This document shows, piece by piece, positions 7,506-16,061 of a DNA stretch of 64,000 bases. The notes below the pieces were generated by a model. That model did not search any database. It saw only the letters and a program-made list of their open reading frames with translations, and was not told where the DNA came from. Both the position numbers and the translations under genes were made by a program. Position 1 is the stretch's first letter; each line of letters opens with the position of its first letter. This stretch comes from JABWBJ01 sp036507855 (lineage in GTDB: Bacteria; Gemmatimonadota; Gemmatimonadetes; Gemmatimonadales; Gemmatimonadaceae). Where the stretch lies: assembly GCA_036507855.1 (NCBI GenBank), contig DATCIJ010000013.1, positions 1-64,000 of the forward strand, given 5' to 3'.

Positions 7506-9295
7506 CAGCGCGGATCCTCGATCACGCGGCCATCCAGTCCCGGCCAGTTCGTGACGACCTTTTCCGGATCCAGGAAGAAGGAATCGAGGGGCGAGGAGGG
7601 CTCCTTGATTGCGGGCCGCGGCACGTCGGGCTCGATCACGTCGTCGAACCAGGCGTCGATGGTGGGCGCGGCCGCCTCGGCGCCATCGGGCACAGGCGTA
7701 AGACGCGCCACCCTTTCCCGCTCAGACACGCGTCCGATTTCCACGACCAGGCCCGCCTCGAATCGTGATTGCAGCCGCGCCGCCACCGCCGTGAGCTGAG
7801 GCGGTGGCGTATCGGCGGTGAGGACCACCTGGCGTCCGGATTCGATGAACGTGTTGAACAGGTGGAAGAACTCGTCCTGCAGCCGGTCGCTGCCACCGAT
7901 GCGCTGCACGTTGTCGACGATGATCGCGTCCGCCGCACGGTAGCGCATGCGCCACCGCTCCACGGACCCGGTGCGGAGCGCCTCGATGAGCTCATCGCCA
8001 AGCGCGGCGCCGTCGACGACGGCCACGGTCCAGGCGCCGCCGTCACGCGCGAGGAGCGAATTCGCGATGGCGTGCGACAGGTGCGTCTTGCCTGACGATC
8101 GGGGTCCGTGGATGTACAGCGGGTTGTAACGCGACCCCGGCAGCGCGATCACCTCGCCCGCGGCGCGGAGGGCCAGCTGGTTGCGGGCGCCTGACGAGAA
8201 CACGCGGATGGTCAGGTGCGGGGCGGGCGCCGGTGGCGGGTCGTACGCGGCCAGCGCGCGCATGACGATGGAGCGCGCCTCGTCGAGCCGGCCGGGATCG
8301 CGAAAGACGGGAACGCCGGCGAGCCGCGGATCCAGTCGCGCTGCTTCCTGCTCGAGATCGCGAAGGTGATTGACCGCGACGGCGAAATGTGCCTCCACCG
8401 CATCGAGGTCAGGGGGCTCGGTGCCATCGAGGAAGCGCTCGAGGGACTCGGTGTTGTACCCTTCGCCGGCCCAGCGGGCGACGGTGGAGGCCAGGCGGAC
8501 CCGCCACTGCTCCACCGACGACGTGACGACCGCGGCGAGTTCGTTGAGGAAACTCTCGAACTCGTCAGGCGCGGCGCGCTCCCCGCGCGCCTGGGCGACC
8601 ACCACCTTCGCCGCTCCGGCGGCCGGCGTGCCGGGTTCAAGCGAGCGCTGGGCGACGAGTCGGTTGAACACGCCGAGCAGTTCCCTGACGTTCCCGACCT
8701 CGTGACCCGCGAGCTCGTCCAGCGCTGCATCGTCGAGATCCAGCGTGCGGGCAGAGCGCCAGAGGCGCAGGATGCCGAGGCGCGTCTCGATTTCCGGCGC
8801 AGCGATGTCGGCGATCAGCCCACCCGACATGCGCGAGAGCAGCCGCTGGTCGAGGCCATCGAGGTCGGCGGGAGGACGATCGCTCGCGAGGACCACCTGA
8901 AAGCCGCGGCCCTGCGCCTGATCGATCAGGCGCAGCAGTTCGGCCTGCGCCTCAGCTTCCCCGTCGAGGAACTGAACGTCGTCGAGCAACAGCAGGCCGA
9001 TCACTTCCCACTCCCGCCGCCAGGCGTTCAGGTCGCCTCGCTGGGACGCGAAGCGCAACTGCTCCACGTAGTCCTCCGAGGATCGGTATGCCACCGTCAG
9101 CGTGGGATCGACCTGCGAGGCATGGAACCCGAGGGCCGCCAGCAGGTGCGTCTTGCCGAGCCCCGGCTCCGCGTAGATGAACAGCGGGTGGTAGACCTTC
9201 CCGGGCGCTTCCGCCACGGCGCGCGCCGCGGACACGGCCAACCGGTTGGACGGGCCGGCGACAAAACCCTCGAAGCGGAAGCGTCCGTCGAGCAT
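7505..9295 (-). CDS. Tandem DnaA-type AAA+ protein without DNA-binding domain
   Basis: 596 residues carrying two DnaA-like AAA+ modules. Module 1 (about 5-215): Walker A AEPGLGKTHLL (GKT 47-49), Walker B LLLLDDVQFL (Asp105-Asp106), sensor 1 VVLASDRPP, arginine-finger region RLLSRMSGG and sensor 2 GNVREL. Module 2 (about 362-525): a second N-terminal signature RNQLALRAA, Walker A GPRSSGKTHLS (GKT 402-404), Walker B IIVDNVQRI with Asn462 where DnaA has Asp, sensor 1 VVLTADTPP and RLQSRFEAG. A helical linker of about 130 residues separates them. There is no domain IV helix-turn-helix, so it is not a replication initiator. It lies directly after the MglA-like GTPase gene (2-bp gap). It may be a nucleotide-driven assembly or positioning factor, which is inference. 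Confidence 0.85.
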   Translation of the reverse strand: MLDGRFRFEGFVAGPSNRLAVSAARAVAEAPGKVYHPLFIYAEPGLGKTHLLAALGFHASQVDPTLTVAYRSSEDYVEQLRFASQRGDLNAWRREWEVIGLLLLDDVQFLDGEAEAQAELLRLIDQAQGRGFQVVLASDRPPADLDGLDQRLLSRMSGGLIADIAAPEIETRLGILRLWRSARTLDLDDAALDELAGHEVGNVRELLGVFNRLVAQRSLEPGTPAAGAAKVVVAQARGERAAPDEFESFLNELAAVVTSSVEQWRVRLASTVARWAGEGYNTESLERFLDGTEPPDLDAVEAHFAVAVNHLRDLEQEAARLDPRLAGVPVFRDPGRLDEARSIVMRALAAYDPPPAPAPHLTIRVFSSGARNQLALRAAGEVIALPGSRYNPLYIHGPRSSGKTHLSHAIANSLLARDGGAWTVAVVDGAALGDELIEALRTGSVERWRMRYRAADAIIVDNVQRIGGSDRLQDEFFHLFNTFIESGRQVVLTADTPPPQLTAVAARLQSRFEAGLVVEIGRVSERERVARLTPVPDGAEAAAPTIDAWFDDVIEPDVPRPAIKEPSSPLDSFFLDPEKVVTNWPGLDGRVIEDPR

Positions 9296-9297
9296 GC

Positions 9298-9903
9298 CTA
9301 ACGCACCGCGGTGGCGGGAGCGGAGAGCCGGCGGAGCACCAGCTCCGAGGCGCGGCGCAGCGTCTCGAACACGCCATGGCCGCCGAGCGCGTCAGCGCCG
9401 AAACTCGGGACGGCGCGGAAGTTCAGGAGGCGATCCATCTCGTCAGGCAAGCACACCAGCTCGGCGGGAAGGTCCTGCTTGTTGTACTGGAGGACCAGCG
9501 GCACGTCACGGGCGGACACCCCGTGCTCGGCCAGCGCTTCGTGCAGATCGCGGAGGCTTTCCACGTTCTCGTCCATCTGGCGTCGCTGCGAGTCGGCGAC
9601 AAACACCACGCCGTCCGCTCCCTGCAGCACGAGCCGGCGGGTGGATCGATAGTAGACCTGGCCCGGCACCGTGTACAGCTGGAACCGTGTGGTGAAGCCC
9701 GAGATCGTTCCGAGATCGAGCGGAAGGAAGTCGAAGAACAGCGTCCGGTCGCCATGCGTGGCCAGCGACATCATTTCGCCGCGCCGCTCCACCGGTACGC
9801 GGCGATGGATGTATTGCAGGTTGGACGTCTTTCCCGAACGCCCCGGACCATAGTAGACGATCTTGCAGGTGATCTCCCGGGAGGCGTAGTTCACGACCGG
9901 CAC
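9298..9903 (-). CDS. MglA-type small Ras-like GTPase
   Basis: 201 residues. G1 is GPGRSGKTS (19-27). The G3 region is YTVPGQVYY (77-85), the MglA-type variant in which the usual Asp is replaced. G4 is NKQD (141-144). Opening MPVVNYASREITCKIVYYGP is typical of the MglA/SofG branch that sets polarity in myxobacteria. Two roadblock-type genes sit just upstream (2-bp gap) and would be its GAP/GEF-like partners; the tandem DnaA-like gene follows after 2 bp. The intergenic TAGGCATG contains one of the recurring CGTTAGGC octamers. Confidence 0.93.
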   Translation of the reverse strand: MPVVNYASREITCKIVYYGPGRSGKTSNLQYIHRRVPVERRGEMMSLATHGDRTLFFDFLPLDLGTISGFTTRFQLYTVPGQVYYRSTRRLVLQGADGVVFVADSQRRQMDENVESLRDLHEALAEHGVSARDVPLVLQYNKQDLPAELVCLPDEMDRLLNFRAVPSFGADALGGHGVFETLRRASELVLRRLSAPATAVR

Positions 9904-9905
9904 CG

Positions 9906-10370
9906 TCAGGCCCTCCCGAACAGAACGGCGAGGTTGCGCCCCAGGTCTCGCTCGAAATCTCCCGTCATTGGCCCGTTCGCGAGTTCGCTGTCGGTCACCT
10001 GCGCCAGCGACTGGGTGAACGCGCCGAAGAAATGCCTGACGATGCCAAGCGAGGTGCGATCGTCGAAGACGGCGAGGAGCAGCACAGTTCCCGACCCGGC
10101 ACGGGCCGGCGCCAGGAACACCTGGCGTTTTCCACCTCCGTGGTGCAGCGGCCCGAAGGCGTCACCATTGGCCTGGCGACCGAGTTCCGACGACGAGGCG
10201 TTGATGGCGGCCACGAGGGAGCAGACGGCCATCACGTCGACGGAACGCGTGAAGCCGTGCTGCGCGAGCACGCGGCCGCTGGGTTCCAGCGCCACCGCGA
10301 GCCCAACGCGCGCCTGCCGCACGAACTCGCCGAGCGGAGCGTCGAGCCAGGGAGCCACCGATCGCGTCAT
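9906..10370 (-). CDS. Roadblock/LC7-like protein (MglB-like)
   Basis: 154 residues, alpha/beta roadblock pattern: LAVALEPSGRVLAQHG (strand-turn-strand), a central helix VDVMAVCSLVAAINASSSEL, then RQVFLAPARAGSGTVLLLAVFD and a C-terminal helix. Roadblock proteins dimerise and act on Ras-like GTPases. A longer C-terminus (about 40 residues) departs from minimal MglB. It is followed after 2 bp by the GTPase gene, which supports a cognate pair. Confidence 0.7.
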   Translation of the reverse strand: MTRSVAPWLDAPLGEFVRQARVGLAVALEPSGRVLAQHGFTRSVDVMAVCSLVAAINASSSELGRQANGDAFGPLHHGGGKRQVFLAPARAGSGTVLLLAVFDDRTSLGIVRHFFGAFTQSLAQVTDSELANGPMTGDFERDLGRNLAVLFGRA

Positions 10371-10714
10371 GCAACCGTCCTCAGGGCGCGCTGAAGCGCC
10401 ACGCGCAGCAGACCAGCGCTGGCATCGGGCTGAGTCAGCAGCACGAGGGCGATGTCGCCGGTGGTGACCACGAACAGCCGACCATGCTCGGCATCGAGCG
10501 ACAGGTGGCGGGTCTCGCCATACCCGGCGGCGGCGTTCGCCAGTCTGGTTCGGTGAAACAACGCCGTGGCGAAGGCGGCCAGGGCATCCGCGTCGACGTC
10601 GACCGCGGCGACGGCCGCCGCCGGCAGGCCATCGGACTCGGTCGCCGCGAGGGCGGCGCGCACGCCCGGCAGGGCGGCGAGTTCGCCTAACGTCGCCTGC
10701 AGCGTGGCGTTCAC
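10367..10714 (-). CDS. Roadblock/LC7-domain protein, short
   Basis: About 115 residues from a GTG at 10714 that forms a GTGA overlap with the upstream stop. Pattern: LPGVRAALAATESDGLPAAA, helix ADALAAFATALFHRTRLANA, then HLSLDAEHGRLFVVTTGDIA, the standard roadblock beta-alpha-beta layout. It overlaps the next roadblock gene by 4 bp. With its neighbour it could form a heterodimer regulating the GTPase. Confidence 0.68.
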   Translation of the reverse strand: MNATLQATLGELAALPGVRAALAATESDGLPAAAVAAVDVDADALAAFATALFHRTRLANAAAGYGETRHLSLDAEHGRLFVVTTGDIALVLLTQPDASAGLLRVALQRALRTVA

Positions 10715-11562
10715 GCGGCGGCTCCCATCCACGCGGTGGCGCGCTGCAGCGCCTGGGTCAGCAGGCGGCGCACGAGGCCGACTTGCGTGTCACGGGCGGC
10801 GGCGACCATGACGACGGCGCCGTCCAGCGCGGGCGACAACGCGACCGTGGCATGCTGGGCTTCCACCAGCATCGACTGCCAGCGTCCGAGGCCAAGCTGC
10901 TGGAGCGCACGGGTCGCCTCTTCGGCAAGTCCGCCAAGGTGTGCCCCAACCTCATCAGCCACCTCGCGACCGGTTCCGTCGATGTACGTTCCCGCCATCA
11001 CGAGGCCGTCCCGGTCGAGCAGGAGCGCGGTCCGGTCGCCATCGCCCAGCAGCGAGGCGAAGAGTTGGCGGGCTTCGTCGGCGGCGGTGGAGCGAGCGCG
11101 ACGCGTGAAGACGCCGTCACCGGCCGGCGCATCCGGTACCGGCGCGCCTGATGAGTCACGGAGCTCGGCCCGTACGCGGTGGAGCGCCGTCGCCAGGCCG
11201 TCGTCGGCCGGGTTCGCGTGCTGCGCACGCGCCAGCAGCCGCTCGGCGGCCGTGAGATCCCGCCGCTTCCAGGCGAGGAAACCCAATCCGCGGAGGGAAG
11301 CCTGGTGCGAAGGATCGAGCCGCAGCGCAAACTCCCATTCGTCCCGCGCCTGACCTTCGTCGCCAGCGTCGGTGAGCACGCGAGCCAGCGCGTCGTGCGC
11401 GCCCGCCAGGTGCGGATGGCGTTCCAGTCCGCGCAGTGCATAACGACGCGCCTCGTCGAACCGCCCCAGCCGGCGCAGGGAGTCGACCAGGGGCATGAAC
11501 GCGAGGCTGGCCGGATCGCGGGCCATCTCGTCCATCCAGTCGTGAATGCGCTCAGCGTCCAT
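10711..11562 (-). CDS. TPR + roadblock/LC7 fusion protein
   Basis: 283 residues from ATG 11562 (MDAERIHDWMDEMA), chosen because it overlaps the upstream stop by only 11 bp. Residues 1 to about 150 form three to four TPR units (LVDSLRRLGRFDEARRYALR and similar). The C-terminal 125 residues are a roadblock domain: LLLDRDGLVMAGTYID, helix VADEVGAHLGGLAEEATRAL, then MLVEAQHATVALSPALDGAV. A TPR-roadblock fusion would tether the GTPase regulators to the TPR scaffold of this block. Confidence 0.75.
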   Translation of the reverse strand: MDAERIHDWMDEMARDPASLAFMPLVDSLRRLGRFDEARRYALRGLERHPHLAGAHDALARVLTDAGDEGQARDEWEFALRLDPSHQASLRGLGFLAWKRRDLTAAERLLARAQHANPADDGLATALHRVRAELRDSSGAPVPDAPAGDGVFTRRARSTAADEARQLFASLLGDGDRTALLLDRDGLVMAGTYIDGTGREVADEVGAHLGGLAEEATRALQQLGLGRWQSMLVEAQHATVALSPALDGAVVMVAAARDTQVGLVRRLLTQALQRATAWMGAAA

Positions 11563-12682
11563 GGTCGGCTCCCACCATGTCGTGCAGGCGCATCGCCTGC
11601 TCCAGCGCTTCGCGCGCCTGCGCCGCGATGCGCGAACGCGGCTCGGCGGCAACCACGCCCTTCCAGTGCCGGGTGGCGGCGCCAAGGTCTCCCCGGCGGA
11701 TGGCGAGACGCGCCGCCGTCATCATCCAGTCCGTTCGCGGCTCGAGTTCGAGCGCCCGTCGCAGGCACCGATCGGCCTCCTCAAGCCGATTCATCGCAAA
11801 GAGGGCGAGCCCGGCCAGCGCGTGCGCCTCGGCGATCCCCGGCGCCTGCCGGATGGCGAGCTCCGACGCCGCGACAGCATCCGCCAGGCGTCCGTCTCGC
11901 GAGGCCTCGCGCGCGTCGGAAAGGTGGACCAGCGCGTCCTCCTCCAACGGCGCCACCGGCGAGGTGACGATGGTCACGACGCCTGTCGACAGCAGCCCGT
12001 AGACGATGCGCGCGGTCTCGAACTCGTTGAGGCCCACGGCCCCGGCGATCGATCGCAGGCTCGTGCTGCCATCGACCGCCGCCAGCACCTGCCATTCATG
12101 GGGACGAAGGTCCAGCGTCGCCGCGTGATCGCTTTCGGCGTCGGACAGGGCTGGGACCACGTCCGCGTGGGGAATGCGATCCGCCATGTGCCCCCATTCA
12201 TCGATCCGACGCGCCGCTTCCATCAACAGCGCCTCGGCGGTAATACCCTCTGCCGCGGCAGACGGGTTCACGTCAGGCACACCTTCCTCGAAGGCGAAGT
12301 AGCCCTCGCTCCAGGACAGCAGCTCGAAAACCACGCCTTCGATCTGACGCCGGATCTGGCGATCGAGCTCGCGCGGCGAGATCGCCCTCATCGACAGCAG
12401 TATTTCACCCAGGCGCCGCGGGCTGTCCTCCTGCGCCTGGATGGCGAGCGCGCGGGACAGTTCCTCGTCCGTGATTCGACCGGCCTGCACCAGCATGAGC
12501 CCGAGCCGGTGACTCTCATTGCGCATCGATGCACCAACGACGCGGCCGTTGCGGAACTGGACGACGCCGTCGTTGTCGCGGAGCGCGGAGCGCACGCGCA
12601 ACGACCCCGTCTTCCGCGTCAGATCGAGCAGCTGGAAGACGTCATGAACGCCGAGCTCACGCAGCGGGCCTTCGATCGCCAT
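11552..12682 (-). CDS. DUF4388 + TPR protein, paralogue
   Basis: 376 residues. It starts MAIEGPLRELGVHDVFQLLD, then GSLRVR, FRNGRVVGA, LGLMLVQAGRITDEELSRAL and RLGEILLSMRAISPRELDRQ, the same DUF4388 layout as the protein at 5889-7505. Residues from about 245 on form three TPR units. Two DUF4388 scaffolds in one operon suggest duplicated input adaptors. The gene touches its upstream neighbour (1-bp overlap). Confidence 0.8.
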   Translation of the reverse strand: MAIEGPLRELGVHDVFQLLDLTRKTGSLRVRSALRDNDGVVQFRNGRVVGASMRNESHRLGLMLVQAGRITDEELSRALAIQAQEDSPRRLGEILLSMRAISPRELDRQIRRQIEGVVFELLSWSEGYFAFEEGVPDVNPSAAAEGITAEALLMEAARRIDEWGHMADRIPHADVVPALSDAESDHAATLDLRPHEWQVLAAVDGSTSLRSIAGAVGLNEFETARIVYGLLSTGVVTIVTSPVAPLEEDALVHLSDAREASRDGRLADAVAASELAIRQAPGIAEAHALAGLALFAMNRLEEADRCLRRALELEPRTDWMMTAARLAIRRGDLGAATRHWKGVVAAEPRSRIAAQAREALEQAMRLHDMVGADHGR

Positions 12683-15399
12683 CAGGCCGCTCCCCGCGCG
12701 AAGTACCGCGCGCCCTGCGGGACCGCGTCACGGGCGGCGAAGATGCGCTGCAGATCGAGCGCCGTTTTCGTATCCCGGCGCGCGCGGCGAGCCAAATCGC
12801 CGGCGGGTTCCAGCGCAATCACGCTTGACCATCTGTCGAGCGCGGCCTCGAACTGGCGGCTTTCGGCGAGCAGCACCCCATCGAAGTACAGCGCGCCGAC
12901 GTGATCGGGATCGAACCGCAGCACACGCGCGAACGCCAGCCGGGCATCCTCGCGGCAACCGTTGAGGAAGAGCGACTCGCCGAGCGACGCGAGCGCATCG
13001 AGATTCCAGGGATCGCGTTGCAGCACCGTCACCAGCAGCTCGATCGTGTCGGCGGGCCGCCCCAGCGATCGACGCAGCGAAGCAAGCAACAATGCGGCCT
13101 CCACCGAGGTCGGGACTGACGCCAGCGCGGCCAGGAGCTCGGTTTCGGCATCTTCGGGGGCGCCGTGCGCCGCGTACAGGGCCGCCAGGTCCAAGCGCGC
13201 CGCGACGAAATCCGAATCGAGTGACACTGCCTGACGATACGCCTCCACGGCGCGCGGATGATCGCCCATGGAGCGCGCCACATCGCCAACGTGCTTGAGG
13301 ACGTCGGCGCGGGCGGGGGCCAGTTTGCGCGCCGCGTCCAGCGCCGCCATCGCGCGGTCAGGCGTGCCGGCGTCGGCGCGCACCCGGGCGATCAGGAGCA
13401 GCGACTCCACGTCCTGCGGCGCCACCATCGCCAGCGCCTCGGCGAGCTCGATGGCCTGCGCACCGCGCCCCAGCAGGACGAAGGCGCGCACCTCGCCGGC
13501 GATTGCCACCTTCGACGTGGCGTCGAGGTGACGGGCCTGCCGGTACCGGTCGAGTGCTTCCCCGTATGCACCCTTCCGCAGGAAAACGTCCCCGAGCAGC
13601 GCCAACCCCTCGGCGCGATCGGCTCCCGCGTCCAGCGCCGCCTGGATTTCCGCGGCCGCCCGGTCCAGGTCTCCGCTCGTCAGGCATGCCGACGCGGCGG
13701 CGTAGGGTGTCGTGCCTGACGACGCCGGCCGTTCCGGCACGGATGATGGCGCGAGGGCCTCGAACAGCGACTCCAGCTGGCGCATGTCGAGGGTGAACTC
13801 GCGAACAGCAGCCTCCCGTCGGTCTCCATCCAGGTCGGGCGAGACGGTGACGCGGGGATTCTCGTACTCCAGGTCGATGGCCAGCTCGAACTTCTGCGCG
13901 ACGTAATACGGGTCGAGCTCGAGCGCGCGCTTCGTCTCCCGCAGCGCCCCGTTGAAGTCGCCGAGGTTCGACAGCGTGAAGCTGAGGTTGTAGTGCGCCT
14001 CGGCATAGTCGGGCCGGGCGTCGATGGCGCGGCCGAACGCATTGCGCGCATCCTCGAGCTGGCGCATCTCCGCCAGCACGAGTCCGACGCCGTTCCAGGC
14101 GACCGGATGCTCGGGCTCGAGGCGGAGCACCTGTCGGTACGCTGCCAGGCAGAGGGGGAATTCCCTGCGCTTGAGCAGCAGGAGCGCCAGGTTCAGACGG
14201 GCCTTCACGAAGGCGGGTTGTACCGTGAGTGCGCGGCGGAACGCATCAACCGCGAGGTCGTCCCGGCCGGCGTGGAATCGCGCCACGCCGAGGTTGTTCA
14301 GCGCCAGCGCGTAGTCTCCGTCGAGGGCAACGGAGCGCTCGTAGCTCTGCAGCGCATCCGCCGCGCGGCCGGACTGGTGCAACGCCACGCCGCGCTCGTT
14401 CCAGAGCTTCGGGCTCTCGGTGTGATCGGCGACCAGTTGCTCGTACAGCCTCGTGGCGGCGGCGCCGTCCTGACGCAGCAGTTGAACCTCGGCCATCGCC
14501 TGGGTCACGAGGCCACGGTCCTCGCCGTGCTGCAGGGCGAGCTCATACTCCTTCAGCGCCTGGCTGTGATAGCCCTTCTGTCTGAACGCCAGGCCAAGGT
14601 TGAAGTGAGCCAGCGCCCCGCCGGGAACCGGGGCCGGCTCCGGATCGACCGCCGGCGCGTCGACGCGACGTTCGAGCGACAGGTTCGCCTCGGCGCGGCC
14701 TAACGATGGATTGAGGCGCAGCGCGCGCCGCGCCGCCTCCGCACCCTCGGCGTGGTGCCCCAGGTCCCCGAGGACAAACCCGAGCAGGTACTGGGCGTCG
14801 GCATCGTCGGGACGGTGGGCGGCCAGTTCGCGAAGTACCGCGAGCGCCTCGTCCGAAAGCCCGCGGTGATAACTCAGCTCGGCGAGCAGCAGGCGCGCGC
14901 CGTCATCCTCGGGACGCAGGTCGAGGAGGTGGCGGACCCAGCGATGCGCCGCCTCCAGATCGCCGCGCCGCTTGCACGCCCGGGCCAGCTGGCCTAACGC
15001 GTGGGCGTCGTCAGGCGCATCGGTCACCAGGGTTTCGTAGTGCGGAATCGCGCGATCGGCTTCACCGGCCAGCAGCAGCGCGTCCGCCAGCTGCCGCCGC
15101 GTGTCGCGGTCGTCCGGCCGGGTGTCCAGTCGCCGGACCAGGTCGGCCACGGCCCGGTCGAACAATCCCGTCTCGCGCCAGGCGATGTGAAGGTTGCGCT
15201 CGGCCGTGGCCATGCGCGGATCGATCGAGAGCGCGCGCGTAAACGCCGCCACCGCCTCGTCCAGCATCCCCTTGTTGAAGTAGAGGACACCGAGGTTGTT
15301 GTGCGCGCCGGCATCAGCCGGGTCGACGCGCGCGGAGAACCCGCGCAGGACGGCGCGGTCGCGTTCCGACGGCATGACGGCAAGGGGGCGCATGCTCAC
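12682..15399 (-). CDS. Large TPR scaffold protein, 905 aa
   Basis: Nearly the whole 905-residue product is TPR, about 20 units with 34-residue spacing (for example AGAHNNLGVLYFNKGMLDEA, LNNLGVARFHAGRDDLAVDA, AWNGVGLVLAEMRQLEDARN). A non-TPR break lies near residues 495-560 (Asp- and Pro-rich, with DLEYENPRVTVSPDLDGD), which may separate two superhelices. There is no signal peptide or membrane segment, so it is probably cytoplasmic. It sits between cheC and the DUF4388/GTPase genes and is a plausible physical link. Two CGTTAGGC octamers inside the gene encode Leu(TTA)-Gly. Confidence 0.85.
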   Translation of the reverse strand: MSMRPLAVMPSERDRAVLRGFSARVDPADAGAHNNLGVLYFNKGMLDEAVAAFTRALSIDPRMATAERNLHIAWRETGLFDRAVADLVRRLDTRPDDRDTRRQLADALLLAGEADRAIPHYETLVTDAPDDAHALGQLARACKRRGDLEAAHRWVRHLLDLRPEDDGARLLLAELSYHRGLSDEALAVLRELAAHRPDDADAQYLLGFVLGDLGHHAEGAEAARRALRLNPSLGRAEANLSLERRVDAPAVDPEPAPVPGGALAHFNLGLAFRQKGYHSQALKEYELALQHGEDRGLVTQAMAEVQLLRQDGAAATRLYEQLVADHTESPKLWNERGVALHQSGRAADALQSYERSVALDGDYALALNNLGVARFHAGRDDLAVDAFRRALTVQPAFVKARLNLALLLLKRREFPLCLAAYRQVLRLEPEHPVAWNGVGLVLAEMRQLEDARNAFGRAIDARPDYAEAHYNLSFTLSNLGDFNGALRETKRALELDPYYVAQKFELAIDLEYENPRVTVSPDLDGDRREAAVREFTLDMRQLESLFEALAPSSVPERPASSGTTPYAAASACLTSGDLDRAAAEIQAALDAGADRAEGLALLGDVFLRKGAYGEALDRYRQARHLDATSKVAIAGEVRAFVLLGRGAQAIELAEALAMVAPQDVESLLLIARVRADAGTPDRAMAALDAARKLAPARADVLKHVGDVARSMGDHPRAVEAYRQAVSLDSDFVAARLDLAALYAAHGAPEDAETELLAALASVPTSVEAALLLASLRRSLGRPADTIELLVTVLQRDPWNLDALASLGESLFLNGCREDARLAFARVLRFDPDHVGALYFDGVLLAESRQFEAALDRWSSVIALEPAGDLARRARRDTKTALDLQRIFAARDAVPQGARYFARGAA

Positions 15400-15430
15400 G
15401 TCAGCGCCGTGCGACGGTCAGCGGCCCGCC

Positions 15431-16051
15431 TCAGGCGAGCCGCACCGCCCGAAGGATGGCCTTCAGCGATGGGGCGTCGGGCAACAGCAGGAAGAAGCCG
15501 CGGACGCGCTGGTCGTTGTCGCTCATGTAGAACTCGGTCTCGACGCAGAACACGTAGTTCGGATCATCACCGAACTGGAGATGTGCAGTCGTCAGCACCG
15601 CCCGCGACATGTCGATCACCAGACTGGGAGGCGATGGAAGCAGCATGATGCCCATGAAGTCGCTCAACGCGTTCATGTGGGCGCCACTGAGGATGTTGCC
15701 GGCCTCCATGATCGCCGACTGCTCGAGCTGTCCGAGCTCGGTGCAGCTGTCCGCGGGGCGGCGCAGCATCATCTCGGCGACCCGCATCGCCGTCGCGCGG
15801 GGGAAGACCAGCAATGTGCGACCGGTCAGATCGCCGAGCATGTTCATCAGGACCGCCGCGACCGGCTCCTCGGGCATGCCAATGTGCGGGGGGACGTCCT
15901 CCAGCGGCGTGACGCTGATGCGCGGCACGCTGATCATGATCCGCTGTGACGTCATCTGCGACAGCGCCGTCGCTGCGTGCCCAGCGCCGATGTTCGCCAC
16001 CTCGCGCAGGGCGTCCATCTGCATCGGCTTCAGGCTCAACAGATCGTTCAT
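15431..16051 (-). CDS. cheC: CheC-type CheY-P phosphatase
   Basis: 206 residues with two CheC/FliY/CheX signatures: DALREVANIGAGHAATAL (Glu17, Asn20) and SAIMEAGNILSGAHMNALSD (Glu and Asn three apart). Both active-site pairs are intact, so phosphatase activity is expected. CheC is stimulated by CheD, also in this block. It follows cheA by 10 bp. Confidence 0.93.
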   Translation of the reverse strand: MNDLLSLKPMQMDALREVANIGAGHAATALSQMTSQRIMISVPRISVTPLEDVPPHIGMPEEPVAAVLMNMLGDLTGRTLLVFPRATAMRVAEMMLRRPADSCTELGQLEQSAIMEAGNILSGAHMNALSDFMGIMLLPSPPSLVIDMSRAVLTTAHLQFGDDPNYVFCVETEFYMSDNDQRVRGFFLLLPDAPSLKAILRAVRLA

Positions 16052-16061
16052 CGCGCTCCCC

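Noticed and set aside
7505..9295. Chromosomal dnaA / replication origin
   Set aside because: The protein lacks the DNA-binding domain IV, is a fused double AAA+ unit inside a che operon, and I see no cluster of DnaA boxes, dnaN or recF nearby.
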